DNA from: Actinacidiphila paucisporea
GTDB taxonomy: Bacteria; Actinomycetota; Actinomycetes; Streptomycetales; Streptomycetaceae
DNA length: 64,000 nt
NCBI RefSeq assembly: GCF_900142575.1
Contig: NZ_FRBI01000004.1
Coordinates: 157,909-221,908 of the forward strand
Direction: 5' to 3'
In this document: piece by piece, positions 44,557 through 52,394 of the stretch
Layout: every line of letters starts with the position of its first letter
Position numbering within the stretch: position 1 is the stretch's first letter
Program-made: the position numbers and the translations under genes
Notes under the pieces: generated by a model
The model's database searches: none
The model's input: the letters and a program-made list of their open reading frames with translations, nothing else
What the model was told of the DNA's origin: nothing

Positions 44557-45633
44557 TCACGGCTCCTGTTCCGGTCGGGGGGCCGGCGCCGCCGCCCGGC
44601 CGGTGTCGCGGGCGTCCCACCGGTTCATCGCCCGCCGCAGCGACCGGGTCTCGGCGAAGCCGAGCCGTGCGGCGGCGCGTTGGGCGGAGTCGGTGCCGGA
44701 GCGGCGCAGGCCGGCCGAGCGTTCCCTGCGTACGGAGTCGAGTTCGGCCCGCCAGGTGGTGCCGGACTCGGCGAGCCGCCGCTGCAAGGTGCGCGGGCTG
44801 ACCGCGAGACTGCGGGCGGTGCTGCTCAACGACGGTCGGCCGTCGGCCAGTTGCGCGAGGATCGCGGTCCGCAGGCCCGGCAGCGGGTCGGCCGGCCCCA
44901 GCGGTGGGGGCGGGAAGGCCGCGGCGGACCGCTTGATGATCGCGGCGAGCGCCGGGTCCGCGGTGACCATCGGCAGCGCCAGGTCCCTGCGGTGCAGGGT
45001 GAGCGTATCGGCGGGGGCGCCGAAGTCGACCCTGGCGCTGCCGAAGCAGTCGGCGTGCGCGGTGGTCCGCCGCGGTGCCCGGTGGGCGAAGGACACCCGG
45101 ATCGGCGAGAGCGCTTTCCCGGTGCCGTGCCGCAGCTGCCCGGTGAGTACCGCGAGGACGAACTCGGCCACCACGCCGCGCATCTCGTGGTCCGGGCGCA
45201 GGATGTCGTAGGTGACCGTGACCTCGTCGCCCGACACGTCGGTGGTGAGCCGGGAACTGCTGCTCACCAGGTGCACGTGCCTGGCGCCGAGCGCGAGGCC
45301 CTCCCCCAGGGTCGGCGCGGTGCTGATCAGATAGTCGACCAGGTCGAAGTGCCCGTGCCGGTAGCGCATGGCGGTCAGCAGGCCCGCGTCGGCCCGCCCG
45401 GTGCGGGTCAGCACCTCGCGCCACAGCCGGAAGGTGCCGGCCGACGGCATCCGCGCGGTGTCCGGGGCGCGCAGCGCGGTCGGCAGGCCCGCGGCCCTCA
45501 CCAGCGCGTCGGCCTCCGCGCCGTCACGCGCGGCGGCTCTGGCGATGAATCTGGGCACCACGACGCAGTCGGTCAGCGCGGCGGTCGCGGCCGGCTCGGC
45601 GGCGGCCGGCGGCGGAGGCTCGGAGTGCGGCAT
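44557..45633 (-). CDS. AraC-family transcriptional regulator (OruR/ArgR-like)
   Basis: A 358-residue regulator. The ATG at 45633 follows GAGGTGA. About residues 20-220 form an Arabinose_bd/OruR-type effector domain (AADALVRAAGLP, YRHGHFDLVDYLISTAPTLG). The C-terminus is an AraC double helix-turn-helix (SLSSTARSLAVSPRTLQRRL, SAQRAAARLGFAETRSLRRA). The effector is unknown. It begins a likely operon with the Zn-ribbon and ThuA genes. A perfect GAGCGCTC palindrome and a pair of 21-bp-spaced direct repeats lie in the upstream gap. Confidence 0.87.
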   Translation of the reverse strand: MPHSEPPPPAAAEPAATAALTDCVVVPRFIARAAARDGAEADALVRAAGLPTALRAPDTARMPSAGTFRLWREVLTRTGRADAGLLTAMRYRHGHFDLVDYLISTAPTLGEGLALGARHVHLVSSSSRLTTDVSGDEVTVTYDILRPDHEMRGVVAEFVLAVLTGQLRHGTGKALSPIRVSFAHRAPRRTTAHADCFGSARVDFGAPADTLTLHRRDLALPMVTADPALAAIIKRSAAAFPPPPLGPADPLPGLRTAILAQLADGRPSLSSTARSLAVSPRTLQRRLAESGTTWRAELDSVRRERSAGLRRSGTDSAQRAAARLGFAETRSLRRAMNRWDARDTGRAAAPAPRPEQEP

Positions 45634-45714
45634 GCCAGTCACCTCGGCAAGTCTGCTGTCTGCGGCGGTCTGTGCGGGTGGGGGCGACCAGGGGACAGCC
45701 CGGTGCGCGCCGCG

Positions 45715-45781
45715 TCGGGAGCGCTCCCGAAGCCTACGCCCGGGCTGGCGCGTTCCGTCCGCTGTCTGGCGCGTTCTGTCC
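45715..45781 (-). promoter_or_regulatory. GAGCGCTC palindrome and AraC-type direct repeats
   Basis: In the 316-base gap 45634-45949, bases 45715-45730 are the perfect palindrome TCGGGAGCGCTCCCGA. Next to it are two direct copies of TGGCGCGTTCYGTCC (45746-45760 and 45767-45781) exactly 21 bases apart, the spacing used by AraC-family dimers. Autoregulation by the AraC-type protein and control by a CebR-like repressor are both suggested. Confidence 0.6.
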
Positions 45782-45878
45782 TCCCGTGGACGAACTGCCT
45801 GGTCCACCATCGGGGCAATGGTGCCCAAGGGCGCCGGGTTCGCTCGCGCGGGGGAGCGCGGCGACATCAGGGGGAGGG

Positions 45879-45912
45879 CGCCGGCGCGAGCGGTTCACCG
45901 TTCGCGCCGGCG
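45879..45912 (-). terminator. Terminator of the TetR gene
   Basis: A 15-bp stem with one G-T wobble pair (45879-45893 with 45898-45912) and a TTCA loop lies about 38 bases downstream of the TetR stop on the minus strand. Confidence 0.7.
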
Positions 45913-45949
45913 AGAGCGCGCGCCCCGCCGCCGGCAGCGCTGGGCGTGA

Positions 45950-46588
45950 TCACGCCGGCCTCTCGTCCCAGTGCCTCCGCCCCACGCTGATGATCTGCAT
46001 CTGCAGCCGGGCCGCGCGGGTGATCTCCTCCCGCGCCGCCCGATCGTCCTGCGGCGCCTCCATGATGGCCGCGGCCGTCAGCACCATGTGGTCGACGTAC
46101 AGCCCGGCCAGCACCCGCAGGTCCGCCGCGTTCCACCCCGCCGACACCGGTTGTGACGCGAGCCCGGCCGCCACCTCGTCGGTGAAGCGCCCCAGTTCGG
46201 CGGCGATCGCCTGGCGTACCGGCCGCACCCCGCCGTAACGCTCGCGCGCGATGAAGCGGACGTGCGCGCGGTGCTCGTCCACGTAGCCCGCGGTTATGGC
46301 CACCGTGCGGTCGATCAGCTCGTCGGAGTCCTGGCCGCCGGCGGTCATCGCGTTCCTGATCACCGCGTGCAGGCTGCCCAGCGCCTCGCTGACCAGGGCC
46401 ACGCCCAGCGCCGCCATGTCGGGGAAGTGCCGGTAGAAGGCGGCCGGCGTCACTCCGACCGCCCGGGTCACCTCGCGCAGACCCAGGCTGCTCAGGCTCT
46501 GCCGGTCGAGAAGCCGCAGCCCGGCGTCCAGCAGTGCCTGCCGGGTCTGCTCCTTCTGGGCCTGCCGGATGCCCGGTGTGTGACTCAT
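45950..46588 (-). CDS. TetR-family transcriptional regulator
   Basis: A 212-residue repressor. The helix-turn-helix is at about residues 12-55 (QALLDAGLRLLDRQ, LGLREVTRAVGVTPAAFYRH), followed by an all-helical ligand domain. It is transcribed away from two small membrane-protein genes. The start at 46588 lacks a good ribosome site; TTTACT sits close ahead and the message may be nearly leaderless. AACA/TGTT-type symmetrical elements in the shared 101-base region are its likely operators, so the small membrane proteins are the likely targets. Confidence 0.88.
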   Translation of the reverse strand: MSHTPGIRQAQKEQTRQALLDAGLRLLDRQSLSSLGLREVTRAVGVTPAAFYRHFPDMAALGVALVSEALGSLHAVIRNAMTAGGQDSDELIDRTVAITAGYVDEHRAHVRFIARERYGGVRPVRQAIAAELGRFTDEVAAGLASQPVSAGWNAADLRVLAGLYVDHMVLTAAAIMEAPQDDRAAREEITRAARLQMQIISVGRRHWDERPA

Positions 46589-46593
46589 GTCAT

Positions 46594-46653
46594 TCAGTAA
46601 ACAACCGTTCTCCCGAATCCGCCACTGTAGAATCGGACTCAGTGAACAAGTGT
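46594..46653. promoter_or_regulatory. Repeated operator-like elements between TetR and the small membrane gene
   Basis: TCAGTAAACAA (46594-46604) and TCAGTGAACAA (46639-46649) are direct copies 45 bases apart. The second overlaps AACA-AG-TGTT symmetry. They flank both divergent start regions, as expected for TetR control. Confidence 0.5.
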
Positions 46654-46689
46654 TATCCCAAATTCCCACACCTCGGAGGTGCAGTCGGC

Positions 46690-46842
46690 ATGAGCCTCGT
46701 CGTCCTCCTGCTCTGCTTCGGCGTGATCATGGGCACCAGCGCCCACATCTCGCTTACCGCGTTCACCGTCGCGTCCGCCGCCATCGCGGTCTGGCTGCTC
46801 GCCTTCGCGATACGCGAGGCCGTCGGCCGGCACCGCGGCTGA
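46690..46842 (+). CDS. Small membrane protein, 50 residues
   Basis: The ATG at 46690 follows GGAGGTG with good spacing. Almost the whole protein is two hydrophobic segments (SLVVLLLCFGVIMG and FTVASAAIAVWLLAFAI) with a basic end (REAVGRHRG). It is divergent from the TetR gene and followed by another small membrane gene. Function unknown; small two-helix proteins can regulate transporters or stress responses. Confidence 0.65.
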   Translation: MSLVVLLLCFGVIMGTSAHISLTAFTVASAAIAVWLLAFAIREAVGRHRG

Positions 46843-46913
46843 CCCGACGCCGCGCCGCGAACGCGGCGGAACCCCGAACCGCGCACTTCCCCCGGCTTCC
46901 TGGAGAGGACACC

Positions 46914-47195
46914 GTGAACACCGCAGCCCACCCGGCCGCGACCGGCACGCCGGCCGCTCCCACCCGTGACGCCGACGGCATGGCCGTCGCCTCCTTCCTG
47001 CTCGGCCTGCCCGGCCTGCTGGTCCTCAACCTGGTGCTCGGCCCGGCCGCGATCGTGCTGGCCCTCACCGCCCTGGCCCGCGGCACCCGCCGCCGCGCCC
47101 GCGCCTTCCTCGGCCTCGCCCTCGGTGTCGCGGCCCTCGCGATCCAGGTCGGGGTGGTGATCGCGGGCCACGGCGTGCTCTGGTCCTTCACCTGA
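46914..47195 (+). CDS. DUF4190-like small membrane protein
   Basis: A 93-residue protein from a GTG with GGAGAGGAC upstream. After a Pro/Ala-rich start, the sequence DGMAVASFLLGLPGLLVLNL and a second helix (AFLGLALGVAALAIQVGVVI) match the DUF4190 pattern of two helices with a conserved Gly-rich turn and a basic ARGTRRRAR loop. It probably shares a transcript with the 50-residue protein upstream and is controlled by the divergent TetR protein. Function unknown. Confidence 0.75.
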   Translation: MNTAAHPAATGTPAAPTRDADGMAVASFLLGLPGLLVLNLVLGPAAIVLALTALARGTRRRARAFLGLALGVAALAIQVGVVIAGHGVLWSFT

Positions 47196-47234
47196 CGCGG
47201 CCTTCACCTACGCGTCTTTCACCTGACGCGTAGG

Positions 47235-47281
47235 GCACATGGCGAAGGCCCGGCCGAACCGGCCGGGCCTTCGCCATGTGC
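47235..47281. terminator. Perfect 21-bp bidirectional terminator
   Basis: Bases 47235-47255 pair perfectly with 47261-47281 (loop gaacc), between convergent genes. The right edge is 11 bases from the glyA stop. Confidence 0.85.
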
Positions 47282-47291
47282 GGTACGCGGG

Positions 47292-48737
47292 TCAGCTCAG
47301 GTCGATGCCCGGGTAGAGCGGGAAGCCGGCCAGCAGGTCGCAGGCCCGCTTGGCGACCTGGTCGGCGACCGCCGCGTCCAGCACGTGGTGCGCCTTGGAC
47401 AGCCCGCCCTTGGGCGCCGCCGCGGCCGTCGTGCCCGACAGCACCGTGTCGATGAGCCCGGCGATCTCGTCCATCTCCTGGACGCCGAGGCCGCGGGTGG
47501 TCAGCGCGGGAGTGCCGATCCTGATGCCCGAGGTGTACCAGGCGCCGTTCGGGTCCTGCGGCACCGAGTTGCGGTTGGTGACGATGCCCGCGTCCAGCAG
47601 CGCCGCCTCGGCCTGCCGGCCCGTCAGGCCGTAGCCGGACACGTCGATCAGCACCAGATGGTTGTCCGTGCCGCCGGTGACCAGCTTCGCGCCCCGGGTG
47701 AGCAGCCCCTTGGCCAGCGCCCGCGCGTTGTCCACGATCCGCTGCGCGTACGCCCCGAACTCCGGCCTGGACGCCTCGGCCAGCGCCACCGCCTTCGCCG
47801 CCATCACATGCGGCAGGGGGCCGCCGAGCACCATCGGGCAGCCGCGGTCGACGTGCTCGGCCAGCGAGTCGTCGCACAGCACCATGCCGCCGCGCGGCCC
47901 GCGCAGCGACTTGTGGGTGGTGGTGGTGACGACGTTCGCGTGCGGCACCGGGTCGAAGTCGCCGGTCAGCACCTTGCCGGCGACCAGGCCCGCGAAGTGG
48001 GCCATGTCGACCATCAAGGTCGCGCCCACCTCGTCGGCGATCTCCCGCATGATGCGGAAGTTCACCAGCCGGGGGTAGGCGGAGTAGCCCGCCACGATGA
48101 TCAGCGGGCGGAACTCGCGGGCCGTCGCCCGCAGCGCCTCGTAGTCCAGCAGACCGGTCACCGGGTCGGTGCCGTAGCTGCGCTGGTCGAACATCTTCCC
48201 CGAGATGTTCGGCCGGAAGCCGTGTGTGAGGTGGCCGCCGGCGTCCAGCGACATGCCCAGCATCCGCTGGTTGCCGAACTCCGCCCGCAGTTGCGCCCAG
48301 TCCTGCTCCGACAGGTCGTTGACCTGCCGCACCCCGGCCCTGGCGAGCCCCGGTGTCTCCACCCGCTGCGAGAGCACCGCCCAGAAAGCCACCAGGTTCG
48401 CGTCGATCCCGGAGTGCGGCTGCACATACGCGTGCGCCGCGCCGAAGACGTTGCGGGCGTGCTCGGCGGCCAGGGCCTCGACGGTGTCGACATTGCGGCA
48501 GCCGGCGTAGAAGCGGCGGCCGACCGTGCCCTCGGCGTACTTGTCGCTGAACCAGTTGCCCATCGCCAGCAGCACGGCGGGGGAGGCGTAGTTCTCGCTG
48601 GCGATCAGCTTGAGCATCTCGCGCTGGTCGGCCAGCTCCGCGCCGATGGCGTCGGCCACCCGCGGCTCGACCCCGCGGATCACCTCAAGGGCACTGCGGA
48701 AGGCGATCGACTCCGTGCTGTACGCGTCTGCTGCCAT
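47292..48737 (-). CDS. glyA: Serine hydroxymethyltransferase
   Basis: A 481-residue PLP enzyme converting serine and tetrahydrofolate to glycine and 5,10-methylene-tetrahydrofolate. The PLP lysine is K276 in [40 protein letters not shown]-type [30 protein letters not shown] and the PLP-phosphate region are intact. It is about 60 residues longer than the common 420-residue GlyA, through insertions near [11 protein letters not shown] and after [12 protein letters not shown], as in a second actinobacterial SHMT class. The ATG at 48737 follows CGGAGGACC. A ZTP riboswitch lies directly upstream, coupling expression to folate one-carbon shortage. Confidence 0.94.
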   Translation of the reverse strand: MAADAYSTESIAFRSALEVIRGVEPRVADAIGAELADQREMLKLIASENYASPAVLLAMGNWFSDKYAEGTVGRRFYAGCRNVDTVEALAAEHARNVFGAAHAYVQPHSGIDANLVAFWAVLSQRVETPGLARAGVRQVNDLSEQDWAQLRAEFGNQRMLGMSLDAGGHLTHGFRPNISGKMFDQRSYGTDPVTGLLDYEALRATAREFRPLIIVAGYSAYPRLVNFRIMREIADEVGATLMVDMAHFAGLVAGKVLTGDFDPVPHANVVTTTTHKSLRGPRGGMVLCDDSLAEHVDRGCPMVLGGPLPHVMAAKAVALAEASRPEFGAYAQRIVDNARALAKGLLTRGAKLVTGGTDNHLVLIDVSGYGLTGRQAEAALLDAGIVTNRNSVPQDPNGAWYTSGIRIGTPALTTRGLGVQEMDEIAGLIDTVLSGTTAAAAPKGGLSKAHHVLDAAVADQVAKRACDLLAGFPLYPGIDLS

Positions 48738-48765
48738 GGCGGTCCTCCGGTTGTCGTCAACGGAC

Positions 48766-48846
48766 GGCCCAGGCGCACGGCTCTCATCTCCCGCCGAGCC
48801 GCTCCCCGATGGTTGACCCCATCCCAGCGCGCCAGTCACGACCCGC
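48766..48846 (-). promoter_or_regulatory. ZTP (pfl) riboswitch upstream of glyA
   Basis: Read on the minus strand, the two conserved halves of the ZTP aptamer are present in order: GGGTCGTGACTGGCG (48844-48830), then ACCATCGGGGAGCGG, a variable hairpin, and CCGTGCGCCTGGGC ending at 48767. The aptamer senses ZTP/ZMP (AICAR ribotides), which build up when 10-formyl-tetrahydrofolate is low, and raises expression of one-carbon genes such as glyA. A TCCG segment just after the aptamer could pair with CGGA of the Shine-Dalgarno sequence, so control of translation start is plausible. A GATAAG-like -10 lies just upstream, near 48852-48860. Confidence 0.88.
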
Positions 48847-49003
48847 CCGCACCTTATCAATTCCCGGGTGCGCCCCCGCCCCGCCCCGCGCGCCGGGGTG
48901 CGGCCGGCAGATCCGGCGGCCTCAGGAAAGGCCTGCAAGGGCCGGGTGTTTTCATGGAGCGGCAGCCTGCGAAGGGCAGGCCGTTCGACGCAGGGGAGCC
49001 AGC

Positions 49004-50005
49004 ATGCGCAAGCCGGACCGGGCCGAACCCGCGGACTCCGTGCAGACCCGGGTCGACGACAGCGGCACCGCGGTCCTGGCGCTGGCGCGCCCCGCCGCGC
49101 TGAACGCCCTGGACCTCACGATGGTCCGCCGCATGACCGCTGCCCTCACGGCGTGGCGGGACGACCCCGCCGTACGGTCCGTGGTCGTCCGCAGCACCTC
49201 GCCCAAGGCGTTCTGCGCGGGCGGCGACATCCTGGCCGTACGGGCCGCCGGCCTGGCCGGCGACGACACCGCGGTCCGTACGTACTTCTCCGCCGAATAC
49301 GGGCTCAACGCGCTGATCGCCCGCTATCCCAAGCCGTACACCGCCGTGATCGACGGCTACGCGATGGGCGGCGGCCTGGGCATCTCCGTGCACGGCTCCG
49401 CGCGGGTGGTGACCGAGCGCGCCGTGCTCGCCATGCCGGAGACGGGCATCGGCTTCTTCCCCGACATCGGCGCGAGCTGGTTCCTTCCCCGCCTGCCGGG
49501 CGCCTTCGGCTGGTATCTGGGGCTGACCGGGGCGCGGGTCGGCGGGCAGGACGCCGTGGCCTGCGGGCTCGCCACCCACTACGTCACGGCGGCCGACCTG
49601 CCGGCTCTGGAGGCCGCGCTGGCGGCGGCCGGCGACGGGCCCGACGCCGTGCTGCGGCACTTCGCCGCGAGGACGCAGAGCCCGCCGCCCCCTGCCCACG
49701 TGGAAGAGATCGCCCGCTGCTTCTCCGCCCCCGACCTCGCGCAGGTGCGGGCCAGGCTGGCGGCCGAGACGCGGGCGCGGGACTGGGCAGGCGACACGCT
49801 GGCCCTGCTGGACGCGGCCTCGCCGGCGAGCCTGGCGATGACCTTCGACCTGCTGCGGGCCGGCGCGGACTCGACGCTGGAGCAGTGCCTGGCGCGGGAG
49901 CTGGAGTCGGCGTGCCGCACCGCACGCACCGCCGACTTCCACGAGGGCGTGCGCGCCGCGCTGGTCGACAAGGACCGCAAACCCGCCTGGTCGACCACCG
50001 TGTAG
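49004..50005 (+). CDS. Enoyl-CoA hydratase/isomerase family, 3-hydroxyisobutyryl-CoA hydrolase-like
   Basis: A 333-residue crotonase-fold protein. The oxyanion-hole segments are [11 protein letters not shown] and [14 protein letters not shown]; the catalytic Glu region [20 protein letters not shown] and C-terminal DKDRKPAWS are hallmarks of the 3-hydroxyisobutyryl-CoA hydrolase subgroup (ECH_2), which is longer than ordinary enoyl-CoA hydratases. The reaction would free 3-hydroxyisobutyrate in valine breakdown. GGGGAG precedes the ATG. It is divergent from glyA with its riboswitch in between. Confidence 0.85.
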   Translation: MRKPDRAEPADSVQTRVDDSGTAVLALARPAALNALDLTMVRRMTAALTAWRDDPAVRSVVVRSTSPKAFCAGGDILAVRAAGLAGDDTAVRTYFSAEYGLNALIARYPKPYTAVIDGYAMGGGLGISVHGSARVVTERAVLAMPETGIGFFPDIGASWFLPRLPGAFGWYLGLTGARVGGQDAVACGLATHYVTAADLPALEAALAAAGDGPDAVLRHFAARTQSPPPPAHVEEIARCFSAPDLAQVRARLAAETRARDWAGDTLALLDAASPASLAMTFDLLRAGADSTLEQCLARELESACRTARTADFHEGVRAALVDKDRKPAWSTTV

Positions 50006-50093
50006 CCCACATCGTGAGACGGCGGTGTCATCATGCGGACGCCGAGGCGTAGCGTGATCCCCGAACCCCCAACGACGACGGGAACACCACGCC

Positions 50094-50834
50094 ATGCCTC
50101 GGGAATGGGACGCGAAGACCTACGACGCCCTGCCGCTGCCGCACCTCGGCTGGGGACGGCGCACGCTGGCCAGACTGCCGCTCAAGGGCGACGAGCGGGT
50201 GCTCGACGCGGGTTGCGGCACCGGCCGCGACACCGAGGGCCTGCTCGACCTGCTGCCGGACGGCAGGGTGGTCGCGGTGGACGGTTCGGTCCGCATGCTG
50301 GACCAACTACGGGAGCGGCTGGCCGGCCGGCTGGACCGGGTCGAGGTCGTGCACGCCGACCTGACCGAACCGCTGCCCTTCGAGGGCGAGGTCGACGCGG
50401 TCTTCAGCGTCGCCGCCTTCCACTGGATCGAGGACCACGCCGCGCTCTTCCGCGCGCTGGCCGCCCGGATGCGCCCCGGTGCCCGCCTGGTCACCGAGTG
50501 CGGCGGCCGCGGCAACATCGCCGCGGTCAACGCGGCCGTCGCCGACGTCCGCGGCGGCGCCCCGGACATGTGGGACTTCGCCGGCGAGGAGGACACCCGG
50601 CGGCGCCTGGCAGCGGCCGGCTTCACCGACGTCGAGGTGGCGCTGCGGCCCGACCCGGCCAGGTTCGAGCCGGGCGAGCAGTTCGAGGCGTATCTGGCCA
50701 CCGTGATCCTGGGCGCCCACCTGGACGCGATGGCGGACGCCGACCGCGAGCCGTTCGTCAAGGCGGTGGCCGGCCGCCTCGCCGAGCCGGTCGCGGACTA
50801 CGTGCGGCTGGAGATCTCGGCCACCCGGGCGTGA
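50094..50834 (+). CDS. Class I SAM-dependent methyltransferase
   Basis: A 246-residue Rossmann-fold methyltransferase. Motif I is VLDAGCGTGRDTEG, motif II VVAVDGSVRMLDQL, and the following strand AVFSVAAFHWIEDHAALF. The pattern is like trans-aconitate or juvenile-hormone-acid-type small-molecule methyltransferases. The acceptor is unknown. It follows the hydrolase gene by 88 bases with a weak ribosome site and is ended by a good hairpin, so it may be a separate unit. Confidence 0.87.
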   Translation: MPREWDAKTYDALPLPHLGWGRRTLARLPLKGDERVLDAGCGTGRDTEGLLDLLPDGRVVAVDGSVRMLDQLRERLAGRLDRVEVVHADLTEPLPFEGEVDAVFSVAAFHWIEDHAALFRALAARMRPGARLVTECGGRGNIAAVNAAVADVRGGAPDMWDFAGEEDTRRRLAAAGFTDVEVALRPDPARFEPGEQFEAYLATVILGAHLDAMADADREPFVKAVAGRLAEPVADYVRLEISATRA

Positions 50835-50840
50835 GCGGTC

Positions 50841-50879
50841 AGGGCCGGTCCCTCCACGGAGCTTCCTGGGACCGGCCCT
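50841..50879 (+). terminator. Terminator of the methyltransferase gene
   Basis: Bases 50841-50852 (agggccggtccc) pair perfectly with 50868-50879, seven bases after the stop codon. Confidence 0.75.
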
Positions 50880-51082
50880 CCCGCTCAACCGGTTGAGGGC
50901 GAGCGGTCGGACCGGCGGCCGGCGGGCCGTGCCGGGGCGCGTTCCGCGTTGTTAAGGTGTGCGGGCCGATCACCCGCGCCACCGGGGGCGGACCCGCCCG
51001 GCACCGACACAAGCCAGCCCATCCCCCCACGCCCCACCCGCCGTTCACGGCCCGCGGGCCGCCCTGCCGTATCGAGGCCGAC

Positions 51083-52108
51083 ATGAGCCCCAAGAAGCGT
51101 CCCACCATCGCCGACATCGCCGAGGCCGCCGGCGTGTCCAAGGGTGCCGTGTCCTACGCGCTGAACGGCAAGGCGGGCGTCTCCGAGCAGACCAGGGCCA
51201 GGATCCTGGAGATCGCCGCGCGGATGGGCTGGCACCCCAGCAGCGCGGCCCGCGCGCTGTCCGACGGGCGCAGCGGCGCCATCGGGCTGGTGGTGGACCG
51301 GCCGGCGTGGGTGCTGGGCATCGAGCCGTTCTTCATGCAGCTGATCTCCGGCGTCGAGGCGGGCCTCGCCCCGACCGGTACCGCGCTGCTGCTCCAGGTC
51401 ACCGACGACGCCAGGGCCGAGGAGCTCGCCTACCGGCGGTGGTGGGGCGAGCGCCGGGTCGACGGCGTGCTGCTGGTCGACCTGCGCGAGCAGGACCACC
51501 GGCTCGGCCTGGTCGCCGAACTGGGCCTGCCCGCGGTCGTGATCGGCCACGCGGCCGTCACCTCCGGCGTGCCGTCGGTGTGGATCAACGACGGCGCCGC
51601 GGTGCGCGAGACGCTGGCGTACCTGGCCGCGATGGGGCACCGCAGGATCGCCCGGGTCGCGGGCCCCGCGCACTTCGTGCACACCAGGGAGCGCGGCGAG
51701 GCCTTCGACGCGGCCACGGCGGAACTGGGCATCGACGGCGTGCCGTGCGTCTACACCGACTACTCGGGCGAGGACGGCGCGCGGGCCACCCGGCGGCTGC
51801 TGTCCGGGTCGCTGCGGCCCACCGCGATCGTCTACGACAACGACGTGATGGCGGTGGCCGCGCTGAGCGTCACCCAGGAGATGGGCGTGGCGGTCCCCGC
51901 CGAACTGTCGCTCGTCGCCTGGGACGACAGCGAGCTGTGCCGGCTGGTGCACCCCGCGCTGACCGCGGTGAGCCGGCGGGTCATGGAGTACGGGGAGCGG
52001 GCCGCCACCGCGCTGCTCTCGCTGATCGACGGAACCCCCGTCCCCGACATCCTGCTCCCGCCGCCGGCCCTCGTGCCCCGCGGCAGCACCGCGCCCTGCC
52101 TGGCCTGA
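51083..52108 (+). CDS. LacI-family regulator of the fungal-wall glucanase locus
   Basis: A 341-residue regulator starting at an ATG after CGAGG. The helix-turn-helix is TIADIAEAAGVSKGAVSYAL, with a recognition helix (SKGAVSY) unlike the SRATVSR of the other LacI protein in this window, so a different operator is expected. The sugar-binding domain has GVLLVDLREQDHRLG, AMGHRRIARVAG and LSLVAWDDSELCRLVHP. It lies in tandem directly before the GH30 gene. A shared inverted repeat at the GH30 and GH16 promoters is its best candidate target. The effector might be gentiobiose, laminaribiose or another wall-derived disaccharide. Confidence 0.87.
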   Translation: MSPKKRPTIADIAEAAGVSKGAVSYALNGKAGVSEQTRARILEIAARMGWHPSSAARALSDGRSGAIGLVVDRPAWVLGIEPFFMQLISGVEAGLAPTGTALLLQVTDDARAEELAYRRWWGERRVDGVLLVDLREQDHRLGLVAELGLPAVVIGHAAVTSGVPSVWINDGAAVRETLAYLAAMGHRRIARVAGPAHFVHTRERGEAFDAATAELGIDGVPCVYTDYSGEDGARATRRLLSGSLRPTAIVYDNDVMAVAALSVTQEMGVAVPAELSLVAWDDSELCRLVHPALTAVSRRVMEYGERAATALLSLIDGTPVPDILLPPPALVPRGSTAPCLA

Positions 52109-52249
52109 CCGACCCGCTCCACCAGCGTCCCCGCACCTGTCGTGCGCGGGCCCTCAGGTATGCCCGTACGCCGGGCCGCGGCATCCGCTGAAGCGGTCAA
52201 CCGCCTTGCGTTACATGGTGTTTCACCGCAGCGCACGCCGTTCGATCCC

Positions 52250-52300
52250 TTGACGGCCGTGATGCGCCCTAGTTAAATCACGTCGCGATATAAGTCGTGA
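52250..52300 (+). promoter_or_regulatory. GH30 promoter with conserved -10/inverted-repeat element
   Basis: TTGACG (52250-52255), 17 bases, then TTAAAT (52273-52278). The inverted repeat TCACGTC-N9-GTCGTGA (52278-52300) begins on the last base of the -10 and covers the start point. From 52273 to 52300 the sequence matches the GH16 promoter at 23 of 28 positions with no gap. GTGAAACAAG then occurs twice (52297-52306, 52309-52318), with one inverted GTTTCAC copy at 52220-52226. Confidence 0.75.
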
Positions 52301-52394
52301 AACAAGGTGTGAAACAAGCGTGCGGACCCCCTCACCGCATGCCTGACCATGTCAGGCCCATGCCATCGCGCCGTGCCGAGAAAGGCAACGACCC

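Noticed and set aside
45110..45125. gagagcgctttcccgg inside the AraC gene as an operator
   Set aside because: Several mismatches between arms, and it lies inside coding DNA; probably chance.
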